Assembly: GCF_900109935.1 (NCBI RefSeq)
Contig: NZ_FOBV01000016.1
Span: 1-32,317 of the forward strand
Origin: Chryseobacterium taichungense
GTDB taxonomy: Bacteria > Bacteroidota > Bacteroidia > Flavobacteriales > Weeksellaceae
Direction: 5' to 3'
Length of the DNA stretch: 32,317 bases
The translations under genes were made by a program, and so were the position numbers. This document shows, in pieces, positions 24,670 through 32,316 of the stretch. The stretch's first letter is position 1; every line of letters begins with the position of its first letter. The notes under the pieces are model-generated. The model saw only the letters and a program-made list of their open reading frames with translations. It was not told the DNA's origin and made no database searches.

Positions 24670-25767
24670 ATGGAAAATAATCACGATATCGATAAAGCTT
24701 TCAATGAGGCTTCTAAAAACTTAGAAGAACCTGCGACTTTTCCTGGTTTTGACAAAGTTTGGGCGAAGGTTGAAGAAAGATTAGATAAAAAAGAAGAAAA
24801 GAAACGGAAAATTATTCCGGTCTGGATTCCTTATGGGATAGCAGCCAGTCTATTGATTGCATCCGGAATTTTTTACTTCACGGACAAAAAACAAAGTAAG
24901 CAAATGCAGCAGGAAATAATAGCGACTCAAACGAGTGGTAAGGAGGATGTTTCTGCTGAACCTTTAGCACCGATGCAGAAGATTGACAGTATGGTAAAGA
25001 TGAATATTCAAAACAAAGCCTTACCTGTTCCTTCTGAAAAAATAATAGCGTACCAGTCAGCTCCAAAATTGAAGACAGATCTTCCGGCTTCTCCGATTTC
25101 TGAAATGAGTGCTGCTGCAGTATCTCATGAAGAGGCTGCGCAGGTCGCTGAACAGAAGATGATGGCGATGGATAGTATAAGACGTCAGAACATAGAAGAA
25201 GTCATTGCTATGGGAATAAAGAAAGAAAAGGCTTCGATGGGTACTCTTGCATCAGGCCAGAAAGTTTCAAGTTTTAATACGGTGGGAGACACTGCGGAAT
25301 CTTCTTATCCAAATCTGGCATTTAATCTTAAGGAAAAAGAAACGGAAATTAAATCTTATAATAAAGTCAACACAAAAGCGCAAAAACCGTTAGCATTTAG
25401 TCCCGTTACAGAAACCCGTTTGGCCGAAAAAGCAGATACGAGTATGTTTAAACTCACACCGGGGTTACATACCAATGCTTTATCGGCAAGATCGAATAAT
25501 TCGATCAGTATCCGTGGAACAGTTCAGTCGAATCAGCAGAATCTGATGGTCGTTATTGACGGTAAAGTATCTGATATGGAGACTTTCAGAAATTTAGATT
25601 CTAAAAAGATTGAGGCGGTAAGGGTTCTGAAAGCCGAACAGGCGGCTCCATTGTTTTCAGGAGAAAAAGCGCGTAACGGTGTGATTGTCGTTATTACCAA
25701 GTCTATTTCAAAAAAAGAAAAGAAAAGGCTTAAAAAGCTCTTTAATGAGAAACTCCTGAAAGAATAA
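24670..25767 (+). CDS. Membrane protein: anti-sigma-like N-terminus and TonB-plug-like C-terminus
   Basis: 365 aa. Residues 1-47 are soluble and acidic then basic; 49-70 form one transmembrane helix (WIPYGIAASLLIASGIFYF); the rest would be periplasmic. Residues about 75-280 look disordered and rich in K, E, S and Q. Residues about 280-344 resemble the end of a SusC/TonB-receptor plug: a short strand, LMVVIDGK, IEAVRVLKAEQA, then ARNGVIVVITK. No carboxypeptidase or barrel domain is present. Its position behind an ECF sigma gene suggests an anti-sigma factor. The plug-like domain may bind or mimic a TonB partner; this is inference. Confidence 0.75.
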   Translation: MENNHDIDKAFNEASKNLEEPATFPGFDKVWAKVEERLDKKEEKKRKIIPVWIPYGIAASLLIASGIFYFTDKKQSKQMQQEIIATQTSGKEDVSAEPLAPMQKIDSMVKMNIQNKALPVPSEKIIAYQSAPKLKTDLPASPISEMSAAAVSHEEAAQVAEQKMMAMDSIRRQNIEEVIAMGIKKEKASMGTLASGQKVSSFNTVGDTAESSYPNLAFNLKEKETEIKSYNKVNTKAQKPLAFSPVTETRLAEKADTSMFKLTPGLHTNALSARSNNSISIRGTVQSNQQNLMVVIDGKVSDMETFRNLDSKKIEAVRVLKAEQAAPLFSGEKARNGVIVVITKSISKKEKKRLKKLFNEKLLKE

Positions 25768-25813
25768 TGCTGAAAAATTTTAACAACTAATACTCATTCA
25801 ATATAAATCTTAT

Positions 25814-25841
25814 AAGAAATTTCTACGGAAGTTTCTTTTTT
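25814..25841 (+). terminator. Terminator of the sigma/anti-sigma operon
   Basis: AAGAAATTTC-TACG-GAAGTTTCTT (10 pairs, one G-T) followed by a T-run. Confidence 0.7.
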
Positions 25842-25968
25842 ATAAAGTTTTACTGCAACTTTTTTAATAAAAATGATCCTATAATAAAGTCATTAGAAAT
25901 TGGATTTAAATTAAAAAACATGTAAGACGTTTCACCGGTAATTATGTAAAACAGCTAAATGTAAAAAT

Positions 25969-27570
25969 ATGAAGAAGATCATCATTATTGCTTTATGCAA
26001 TTTCTCAGTTATTATTCTCGGCCAAAAACCTGTCTTTGCAGAGGCGAATTTAAAGTCGGTCACTCTTTACGAGCAGTCTGCAGAACTGTACAGCAATACT
26101 TCATTTAGAGTTTCCAAGGGAAGTTCTGAGGTAGTAATCACCAATATTGCACAGAATATTGATGAGAGCACTATAAAAATAGGTTCCAAATCAAAGGTTT
26201 CTATCCTTACTTATCGTTTTACTACAGACGAAAATTTTTATAAAGTAGAGCTTGATAAAAAAAATCCTCAACATAAAATTGTTTTAGACAGCATCTCTCT
26301 TATGGAGAAAAAGTTAAAGGATCTCGATTTTCGGAAAACGGCCTTATCCAACAGCATTAATATTTTGGATAAAAATCAAACGATTAATTCTGGGTCTACT
26401 TCCTATTCAAAAGAATTGGAAAAACTCATTGATTATTATCAGAAAAAAAGAACAGAACTAAGTGTTGAGCTTGATCAGGCTGAAACTTCGTATTCTGTTG
26501 TATCTGAAAAGCTTGATAAGCTGCGTACTAAGTTTGATCTCAATAATCAGGAATTAGAAAAATATCCTAAAGGAAAATTGGTTCTGCAGATTTCCAGTGA
26601 CGATTCGGCAGAGGTAACTCTTGATATCAAATACAGTATTCGCGAAGCTTTATGGAAGCCTTATTATGACGTTGTAATTCCGGATATAAATTCTAAAACA
26701 CAATTGCTTTATAAAGCTATGGTTAGGCAAAATTCAGGACTGGACTGGAAAAATGTGGAACTTCACTTGGTTTCCGGATATCCGAACGTGAGAAAGCAGA
26801 TTCCTTCATTATCTCCCTGGAGTTTATTCTATCAGGAGCCTGTAGTAACTCACACTCCCGGAATGCAGGCTGATAAGGTTGAAAATTATTATGCATCTGC
26901 TGTGCAGGAAAAAAGTGTGGCTGACGTTGCCCTTGTAGGTTCAAGTATTTCCAGGAATCAATTGAATGTTGCTTATGATCTGAAAGACTTTTACACGATC
27001 TTGTCTAATAATCAGGATAACAGTATCAATCTGGATCGAACAGAAATTCCTGCAACATATACTTATTACTCTATTCCGAGAGTCGATCGAACAGTTTACC
27101 TGATTGCAGAATTGGATAATCTCGATAAGTATAATCTTATTAATGCTGAAGCCAATGTTATTTTTGAAAATACCAATGTCGGAAAAACTACTCTCAATGC
27201 AGAAAACACAGAAAATAAACTTTTGCTTACACTTGGCGATGATAAGAGGATAAGCGTCAAAAGAGAAATGATTAAAGACAAAACGATGGAAAAGAGTATC
27301 TCTTCATCTAACAAAGAACAGCAGTTTGCTTATCAGTTTACAATTCGTAACAACAAAAGTGAAAAGATTAAGCTCAGAATTAAAGACAGAATACCTGTTT
27401 CTCAGGACAAGCAGATCATTATAACACTTATAAATAAGGGAGGGGCAACTTATAATGAGGAAACAGGAGAACTGACGTGGGATGTCATATTAAATGCCAA
27501 CGAAACCAAAAAAATGGAATTTTCGTTTAAAGTCAATTCATTGAAAAACAGAGTTGTATTAGGACTGTAA
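25969..27570 (+). CDS. Mucoidy inhibitor MuiA-like (DUF4139) protein
   Basis: 533 aa exported protein (signal about 1-18). An N-terminal DUF4140-like part (about 28-125, VTLYEQSAELYSNTSFRV) leads to a charged coiled coil (about 100-200). The DUF4139 beta-rich domain (about 205-533) carries YSIREALWKPYYDVVIP and QNSGLDWKNVELHLVSGYP. The family is named after a gene that lowers mucoidy when overexpressed; the mechanism is not known. Shorter in the middle than some relatives but complete at both ends. It has its own terminator and no obvious operon partner. Confidence 0.85.
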   Translation: MKKIIIIALCNFSVIILGQKPVFAEANLKSVTLYEQSAELYSNTSFRVSKGSSEVVITNIAQNIDESTIKIGSKSKVSILTYRFTTDENFYKVELDKKNPQHKIVLDSISLMEKKLKDLDFRKTALSNSINILDKNQTINSGSTSYSKELEKLIDYYQKKRTELSVELDQAETSYSVVSEKLDKLRTKFDLNNQELEKYPKGKLVLQISSDDSAEVTLDIKYSIREALWKPYYDVVIPDINSKTQLLYKAMVRQNSGLDWKNVELHLVSGYPNVRKQIPSLSPWSLFYQEPVVTHTPGMQADKVENYYASAVQEKSVADVALVGSSISRNQLNVAYDLKDFYTILSNNQDNSINLDRTEIPATYTYYSIPRVDRTVYLIAELDNLDKYNLINAEANVIFENTNVGKTTLNAENTENKLLLTLGDDKRISVKREMIKDKTMEKSISSSNKEQQFAYQFTIRNNKSEKIKLRIKDRIPVSQDKQIIITLINKGGATYNEETGELTWDVILNANETKKMEFSFKVNSLKNRVVLGL

Positions 27571-27620
27571 TATTTTAGTGGGAAAAATCTCAAATAAGAA
27601 TAGTAAATTAAATTATTGTT

Positions 27621-27654
27621 AACAGGCATTCAGAATAGGATGTCTGTTTTTTTT
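27621..27654 (+). terminator. Terminator after the MuiA-like gene
   Basis: AACAGGCAT and ATGTCTGTT pair (one G-T) around a loop of about 10 bases, followed by eight T. Confidence 0.8.
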
Positions 27655-27663
27655 GTAATTTAT

Positions 27664-27681
27664 TTTCAATAATTATTGAAA
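27664..27681. promoter_or_regulatory. Perfect 18-bp palindrome: probable GbsR/MarR operator 1
   Basis: TTTCAATAATTATTGAAA is identical to its reverse complement. It covers the TTG -33 element of the regulator gene, so binding would shut the gene's own promoter. A near-identical site lies at 28265-28282. Confidence 0.75.
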
Positions 27682-27705
27682 GTTCAAAATATTTAATTAT
27701 ATTTG
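27676..27705 (+). promoter_or_regulatory. Promoter of the GbsR/MarR regulator gene
   Basis: TTG (27676-27678), 19-base spacer, TATATTTG (27698-27705): a full Bacteroidota-type promoter, 20 bases before the ATG. Confidence 0.8.
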
Positions 27706-27725
27706 TATAAGATTTAATCAACGAT

Positions 27726-28229
27726 ATGAAACTTTCAGAAGCAAAAGAAAAATATATTCAGACCTGGGGTACATTTGCTACCAACTGGGGAATCAACCGG
27801 ACAATGGCGCAGGTTCATGCGTTGCTTTTGGCGACCGGAAAACCACTGTCTACCGATGAGGTGATGGAAGGACTGCAAATATCAAGAGGAAATGCCAACA
27901 TGAATCTTCGTGCTTTAATGGACTGGGGGATTGTAAGGAAGGAGTTTGTAAAAGGCGATCGTAAAGAATATTTTGTTGCTGAAAAAGACGTTTGGTTTTT
28001 GTTTAAGCAGATTACTAAAGAAAGAAGAAAAAGAGAAATCGAACCGGTAATTTCTTTTTTGGAAGAACTGAAAAATATTGAAGATAAAGACTCGGAAGAA
28101 GCAAAAGAATTCATCAAATTAATGGAAGACTTCAGTTCAGTAACCGGAAAAATAAACAATATTATGGATCTTGCCATAAAAAGTGATGATCATTGGCTGG
28201 TGGGCAAGATCACCAATTTATTAAAATAG
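27726..28229 (+). CDS. GbsR/MarR-family transcriptional regulator
   Basis: 167 aa. The winged-helix part (about 15-95) has YIQTWGTFATNWGINRTMAQ and STDEVMEGLQISRGNANMNL, the recognition helix and the ending common to GbsR-type regulators. GDRKEYFVAEKDVWFLF forms the wing and linker. The C-terminal helices (about 100-165) should dimerise. Ligand unknown; the B. subtilis GbsR senses choline. The palindromes before this gene and the next one suggest it represses itself and the downstream cluster. Confidence 0.9.
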   Translation: MKLSEAKEKYIQTWGTFATNWGINRTMAQVHALLLATGKPLSTDEVMEGLQISRGNANMNLRALMDWGIVRKEFVKGDRKEYFVAEKDVWFLFKQITKERRKREIEPVISFLEELKNIEDKDSEEAKEFIKLMEDFSSVTGKINNIMDLAIKSDDHWLVGKITNLLK

Positions 28230-28252
28230 AAAGGGTTTTAAAATCTTTTTTA
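28230..28252 (+). terminator. Weak terminator after the regulator gene
   Basis: AAAGGG pairs with TCTTTT (two G-T) around TTTTAAAA, then more T. It is marginal and may only attenuate read-through. Confidence 0.35.
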
Positions 28253-28264
28253 TTTCAGCTTATG

Positions 28265-28282
28265 TTTCAAAAATTATTGAAA
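28265..28282. promoter_or_regulatory. Second GbsR/MarR operator candidate
   Basis: TTTCAAAAATTATTGAAA differs at one base from the perfect palindrome at 27664-27681. It lies 27 bases before the next start codon. Confidence 0.7.
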
Positions 28283-28309
28283 ATATAATAATATTAAAAA
28301 CTTTATAAT

Positions 28310-28690
28310 ATGAAACTTACTCTCTTAAAAGCGGAAGTAATATTCCAGTTAGTAGTGAGCCTTATAGGCCTTTTATACGTTATTGTCGATTATTCTCAAA
28401 AAAACTCCGGGATGGCATTTTTTATCGCGCTTTTTTATGTTGGTATTTCAAATTTATTGGGATTCTTATTAAGAATTTCTCTTTTCGCAAGCAAATTCAA
28501 TCAATACTATTTTTTCGGTGTTATTTTGTTTTTCCTCCTATTATATTTTATATCGATATTAACGGTTGAAAATAGAATAGACATGGTGCTTTATTTTATG
28601 GGAGTGGGAGGTGTACTTTTTAATATTTACTATCTGCTGTACGGTATTTATCTTATTAAAGCGGCACAGAAAAATAGAGTGGAAGAATAG
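28310..28690 (+). CDS. Four-helix membrane protein, unknown function
   Basis: 126 aa, hydrophobic helices about 8-27, 35-56, 66-84 and 93-115, with a basic C-terminus KAAQKNRVEE. No family recognised. It is the first gene behind the second GbsR-type operator, so it is the best candidate target of that regulator. A similar-sized four-helix protein follows at 28880, but the two sequences show no obvious similarity. Confidence 0.7.
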   Translation: MKLTLLKAEVIFQLVVSLIGLLYVIVDYSQKNSGMAFFIALFYVGISNLLGFLLRISLFASKFNQYYFFGVILFFLLLYFISILTVENRIDMVLYFMGVGGVLFNIYYLLYGIYLIKAAQKNRVEE

Positions 28691-28781
28691 AATATCTACT
28701 TATATCAATTTTGCTTTTTCTATTATTGAGTTTATAGCATAGCTGTAATTATAATTTTAAATAAAGAAAAAATATATAAAA

Positions 28782-28868
28782 ATGAAAACATTCATCTTTA
28801 AAATCTGGATGTATTTTACATTCAAACTACAGAATAAAAGAACAAGAGGAGACTTTTTAAACCTTTAA
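28782..28868 (+). CDS. Possible 28-aa membrane-active peptide
   Basis: An intact small frame starts at ATG in an AT-rich context and encodes MKTFIFKIWMYFTFKLQNKR followed by TRGDFLNL. The first half is aromatic and hydrophobic, the second basic. It fills the gap between two membrane-protein genes and ends 11 bases before the next start. It is supported only by position and composition. Confidence 0.35.
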   Translation: MKTFIFKIWMYFTFKLQNKRTRGDFLNL

Positions 28869-28879
28869 AATCAATAGCC

Positions 28880-29302
28880 ATGAAAACTTTACTGAAATAT
28901 GATTTAAGCATTCAGCAGACAATAATTCTTCTTTTTATAATAACATTATTAATGCTTGCCATAACGAAAAATGAATCTCTGACTACGTTAGTACAGATTG
29001 AATTTTTTCTTCTGGCGATTCTTCAATATACCTTAAACATAGCGAAATTTTGCAATAAAAATTATGCGAGAACGCATTCCAGAATCATTTATATTTTTGT
29101 TTCCACGTATGTGGTAATCACTTTTTTACTGTTTATTTTGTGCCTTAGTCTCAAGTATACGGTTCTCAACAATTTCCTTGAGTGGATGCCGGTTTCCTGG
29201 CTCGCTGCGTCGCCTGTTTTGATTATACTGTCTCTAAGTATTAGTTTTTCTGATCGGGAAAGCAAGAATTTAAAGACAACTACAAAAAATGAAAACTCCT
29301 AA
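28880..29302 (+). CDS. Four-helix membrane protein, unknown function
   Basis: 140 aa with helices about 11-28, 35-56, 69-91 and 104-122 and a polar C-terminal tail SDRESKNLKTTTKNENS. No family recognised. It belongs to the run of same-strand genes after the GbsR-type regulator. After its stop comes a GCGAGCG-AA-GCGAGCG repeat, then the epimerase-like gene. Confidence 0.7.
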   Translation: MKTLLKYDLSIQQTIILLFIITLLMLAITKNESLTTLVQIEFFLLAILQYTLNIAKFCNKNYARTHSRIIYIFVSTYVVITFLLFILCLSLKYTVLNNFLEWMPVSWLAASPVLIILSLSISFSDRESKNLKTTTKNENS

Positions 29303-29376
29303 AATAACGCGAGCGAAGCGAGCGTCCAAACAGTTAATAATAGAAATTAATACTGTAATTATAAAACTAAAGCAAA

Positions 29377-30288
29377 ATGAAAATAATCATCGCTGCCGGA
29401 ACAGGTTTTCTCGGCAAGAACCTTGAAACATATTTTACAGATAAGGGTCATGAGGTTATTATTCTTACCCGAAGTTCAAAACGCTCAAATGAATATCATT
29501 GGGACGGAGAAACCTTAGGAGCATGGAAAAATCTTCTTGAGAATACAGATGTTTTAATTAACCTGGCTGGAAAGTCAGTCGATTGCCGGTATAATGACAG
29601 AAACAAGAAGGAAATTTTTGATTCAAGAATTAACAGTACAAAAATTCTTCAAAAGGCTGTCGATCAATGTGTAAATAAACCGAAAGTTTGGCTAAATGCC
29701 AGTTCAGCAACAATTTATATCCACTCGGAAACGCATCTGAATACTGAAGAAAATGGAATTACTGGCGATGATTTTTCGATGAATATCTGTAAAAGCTGGG
29801 AAAAAGAATTTTTCAAACAGGAAACAGAAAATGTCAGGAAAGTTGCTTTACGGACTTCTATCGTGCTAGGGAATAACGGCGGTGCCTTTCAAAAACTTAA
29901 AATGATTACCAGATTAGGTCTGGGCGGAAAGCAGGGTAGAGGAAACCAAATGGTAAGCTGGATCCATATTCATGATTTCTGCAGGGCTGTTGAGTTTATT
30001 ATTTATTGTGAAACTATGTCAGGTTCCGTTAATGTAACCGCTCCGAATCCTTTATCCAATGAGCTTTTCATGGATAAGCTGAGAAATGAAATGAAAATTC
30101 CATTTGGCTTAAATGCTCCCTTCTGGCAGCTGGAATTTGCTTCCCTATTTTTGAAAACCGAAACCGAATTATTATTAAAAAGCAGAAATGTTTATCCTGG
30201 AAAGTTAATGCAAAATGGTTTTGGGTTTTCGTATCCGGATATTGAAGGTGTGTTTAAGGATTTATTATCACCCAGAAGGATTAATTGA
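29377..30288 (+). CDS. TIGR01777-family NAD(P)-binding epimerase-like protein
   Basis: 303 aa extended SDR (SDR39U1 / YfcH type). The nucleotide motif is G8TGFLG13 near the N-terminus. Family blocks include LINLAGKSVDCRYNDRNKKE, a run with SRINSTKIL, LRTSIVLGNNGGAFQKL, and the C-terminal DUF1731-like part with LLKSRNVYPGKLMQNGFGF. The classical YxxxK catalytic pair is not evident, as in many of these proteins, and their reaction is unknown. It ends the GbsR cluster and overlaps the convergent gene by 8 bases. Confidence 0.9.
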   Translation: MKIIIAAGTGFLGKNLETYFTDKGHEVIILTRSSKRSNEYHWDGETLGAWKNLLENTDVLINLAGKSVDCRYNDRNKKEIFDSRINSTKILQKAVDQCVNKPKVWLNASSATIYIHSETHLNTEENGITGDDFSMNICKSWEKEFFKQETENVRKVALRTSIVLGNNGGAFQKLKMITRLGLGGKQGRGNQMVSWIHIHDFCRAVEFIIYCETMSGSVNVTAPNPLSNELFMDKLRNEMKIPFGLNAPFWQLEFASLFLKTETELLLKSRNVYPGKLMQNGFGFSYPDIEGVFKDLLSPRRIN

Positions 30289-30745
30289 TTTCCGAAATGT
30301 TTATTTCATCAACATTTGCCAAGTTATTCTTATAGCAAGTTTGTTCAAGTACATCAACTATATTCTGTGGCAGTTCTTTTAACTTTAATGGATTCTTTGG
30401 ACTTGTCACTAAGTGATAAAAAGGTTCTAAGAAGTTATTTGGATACGTTTTATCAAAAGAATATAATCCCTTTTTTGTCATAAATTCATAGTCTTCCAAA
30501 TATCTTTTACTAACCCCTGAACCAAATATTTTAATCAATATATTGTCTAATTTTGGATTGATTATGACCTCTGATATTTCAGGTAAGCTTCTAAAATAAC
30601 GTGCTAATATTTGACGCTTTTCTTCAGATTTCGCTACTGAATCAGGTAACTTCCCACCACCAGAAGCCATGAATCCCACATATTCACCATCTGTAAAAAA
30701 ACAATCCATATCCATTGTTTGTTGTTCTATTTCTGTTATCATCAT
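30281..30745 (-). CDS. Hypothetical protein, possible orphan immunity protein
   Basis: 154 aa, soluble, acidic, no signal peptide. It starts with two adjacent ATGs (30745 or 30742). Blocks such as FMASGGGKLPDSV and EPFYHLVTSPKNPLKLKEL are not from a family I know. It lies downstream of Rhs/polymorphic-toxin debris on the same strand, where immunity genes are usual, so an immunity role is likely by position only. Its tail overlaps the epimerase gene by 8 bases. Confidence 0.6.
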   Translation of the reverse strand: MMITEIEQQTMDMDCFFTDGEYVGFMASGGGKLPDSVAKSEEKRQILARYFRSLPEISEVIINPKLDNILIKIFGSGVSKRYLEDYEFMTKKGLYSFDKTYPNNFLEPFYHLVTSPKNPLKLKELPQNIVDVLEQTCYKNNLANVDEINISEIN

Positions 30746-30877
30746 AATTTAATGTTTTTTAATTGACTAATGTCTGAGTAATTTATCTAAAGGATTTATA
30801 CATCCATCTTGCATGAGATACCCTGCTTTATATTTAATTTGTTATTTGGTATCTTAATTTCATGGTGCTTCAATTTA

Positions 30878-31016
30878 GAAAGGATAGTGATTGTTTTCTT
30901 CAAGAACTTCTGCGCTGCCACTGGTGTTTTTAAAGTAACTCAGGCGCACTGAACTGCGTTCGTAGCCTTCGTAAAAGCTCCTCTTTTACTCGTCTATCCA
31001 AATGGTCTGTATAGGT
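30878..31016 (-). pseudogene. Rhs core relic
   Basis: On the minus strand, TYTDHL (30999-31016) and, after a 47-bp interruption, VRLSYFKNTSGSAE then VLEENNHYPF (30878-30949) reproduce the Rhs-core pattern DHLGNVRxxYxxNxxGxAxVLxENNYYPFG. After YPF a frame change is needed to reach LKHHE (Rhs usually has LKHEGYN). Stops follow, so nothing long is encoded. The 30746-30877 stretch and the 31017-31170 gap hold no gene that I can support. Confidence 0.75.
30950..30996. repeat. 47-bp hairpin-bearing insertion in the Rhs relic
   Basis: It replaces the GN codons between DHL and VRLSYF. It contains GTAAAAG-CTCCT-CTTTTAC (30971-30989), a perfect 7-bp hairpin, and CGCA/TGCG arms at one edge. No target-site duplication is obvious. 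Confidence 0.5.
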
Positions 31017-31050
31017 GTAAATATATTGATTATTTATATTAACATAAATA

Positions 31051-31085
31051 AAAACAGCTGATTCAAATGACCATCTGTTTTTTAT
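31051..31085 (-). terminator. Probable bidirectional terminator of the toxin-locus genes
   Basis: AACAG and CTGTT form an outer stem with more pairs inside (one mismatch); A/T runs flank both sides, giving T-runs on each strand. Confidence 0.5.
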
Positions 31086-31170
31086 TAATTTTATTTAAAA
31101 TTCTCTATGTTAATGTCGAGCAATAAACAGAGACAACACATCTAAAACATGACCCAACATGACCCCAGAT

Positions 31171-31278
31171 TTATATATTATTAATTATAATATCTAATTC
31201 TTCATTATTAGCATATGATTCGTTAAGCATTTTTAAAAGCTCATTTAATAAAAATACTAGTCGTCCTATTTCAGACAT
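31171..31278 (-). CDS. Possible 35-aa protein overlapping the preceding gene
   Basis: It starts at ATG 13 bases before the end of the 100-aa gene and encodes MSEIGRLVFLLNELLKMLNE then SYANNEELDIIINNI. The leucine-rich helix is amphipathic. It could be a coupled small gene, or the lost C-terminus of the 100-aa protein after a frameshift. Confidence 0.35.
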   Translation of the reverse strand: MSEIGRLVFLLNELLKMLNESYANNEELDIIINNI

Positions 31279-31568
31279 TCTATAGTTGATTCTATAAACT
31301 TCGTATTTAATCTAATTTTTTCATATCGAGTCGAATATTTTTGAAGTTCTTTATCACTAGGTTCTTTATACCATTTCTCTAATATTTTATTTAAATAGTT
31401 CTCTAAAACATTATGTAAATCTTTTATTGTATCTTTTGAAAGTGTATATTTTTCAAATGCATTTTCATCTTTAATAAAAAACATAAAAAAATGTGAAAAT
31501 AAATAATACGAAAAGGTAGAATCAACAATTATTTCCGAATTCTTATTTTTTAAAATTATTTTTTTCAT
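31266..31568 (-). CDS. Small protein, probable immunity protein
   Basis: 100 aa, rich in K, E, F and Y, no signal peptide. Pattern FSYYLFSHFFMFFIKDENAF and a helical C-terminus; no family recognised. Its start overlaps the stop of the toxin-domain-like gene by 4 bases (ATGA type), the tight coupling usual for toxin/immunity pairs. Base composition is more AT-rich than the housekeeping genes, consistent with transfer. Confidence 0.55.
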   Translation of the reverse strand: MKKIILKNKNSEIIVDSTFSYYLFSHFFMFFIKDENAFEKYTLSKDTIKDLHNVLENYLNKILEKWYKEPSDKELQKYSTRYEKIRLNTKFIESTIECLK

Positions 31569-31870
31569 TTTGGTAATATATGATTAATTATTTGTCCTTG
31601 AGAGTTATAGACTTTCAAATGAACCTTGGAAACATTTATATGTATAGCTTTAAAAATATCTAAATATGTATTTGCTACATTGGGGCTAGGAATGTAATGA
31701 CGAGATAAATTATTAATACTTACAATACTACCATTTCTCATTTTTAATTCCCCTGCTGCAAAAACGTCGGCTCCTTTTGACAAAAAAGTATGTTTTCTGC
31801 CTAGTAGTGTTTCTCCTGCTTGAGTTATTACAAAATCAAGCGTTTCTGAAGCTTTCGTATTGCCATTCAT
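31565..31870 (-). CDS. Toxin-domain-like small protein of a polymorphic-toxin locus
   Basis: 101 aa. The centre, VFAAGELKMRNGSIVSINN then LSRHYIPSPN, fits the AAGE-x-NGxIxxINNxSGHYxPS pattern I recall from C-terminal parts of polymorphic toxins. Here S-G-H-Y reads S-R-H-Y, a possible loss. It is a separate frame beginning 9 bases after the frameshifted core gene ends, instead of being joined to it. It could be a detached toxin tip or an adaptor. Toxic activity is inference. Confidence 0.55.
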   Translation of the reverse strand: MNGNTKASETLDFVITQAGETLLGRKHTFLSKGADVFAAGELKMRNGSIVSINNLSRHYIPSPNVANTYLDIFKAIHINVSKVHLKVYNSQGQIINHILPK

Positions 31871-31879
31871 TATTACTTG

Positions 31880-32316
31880 TTAATTAGTTATTGATCCCAA
31901 TAATTTTCCTTCTGTACTTACTGGTAGTGTATTCTTTAGTAATCCCTTTTCAGCTGCCAAAATTTTTAAAGCACCATCACTATTTTAGTTACCACCATTA
32001 AGGGTAATGCAGCTAGATTCATTGCTTTGTTATCCGAAGATGAGAGCATCATTCCTATACCTTCCCAAATCGCAAACGGATCTCCGGGGCTACCCATATA
32101 CTTAATAGGCCCATCACTTCTCACCCATGCCATCTGATCGAAAGGCAAATTTGCTTGATTCCAAGCAGCTCGCATTGCATCAATACCATTGTAAAGAATA
32201 CCATGGTTGATGTTGTATGTACTTATAGCACCTCCCCAGTATTTTGCACTTCCATATCCATTGAGAACAAGCTCAGGTAAATTGATATCAACATTATCAG
32301 GACTAAAAGAGTAACT
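31880..32316 (-). pseudogene. C-terminal part of a polymorphic-toxin core protein, frameshifted (partial)
   Basis: Open at the window edge. The minus-strand frame gives VDINLPELVLNGYGSAKYWG, later DAMRAAWNQANLPFDQMAWV, and stops at 31966. Reading one base back at the AAAA run (31983-31986) continues as NSDGALKILAAEKGLLKNTL then PVSTEGKLLGSITN to a stop at 31880. So one A seems lost, or the ribosome slips there. The LPELVLNG motif resembles the LPEVVVTG region of Bacteroidota polymorphic toxins before their variable tips. Confidence 0.6.

Noticed and set aside
29309..29324. GCGAGCG-AA-GCGAGCG direct repeat
   Set aside because: Such short GC-rich repeats are widespread in intergenic regions; nothing specific supports a function here.
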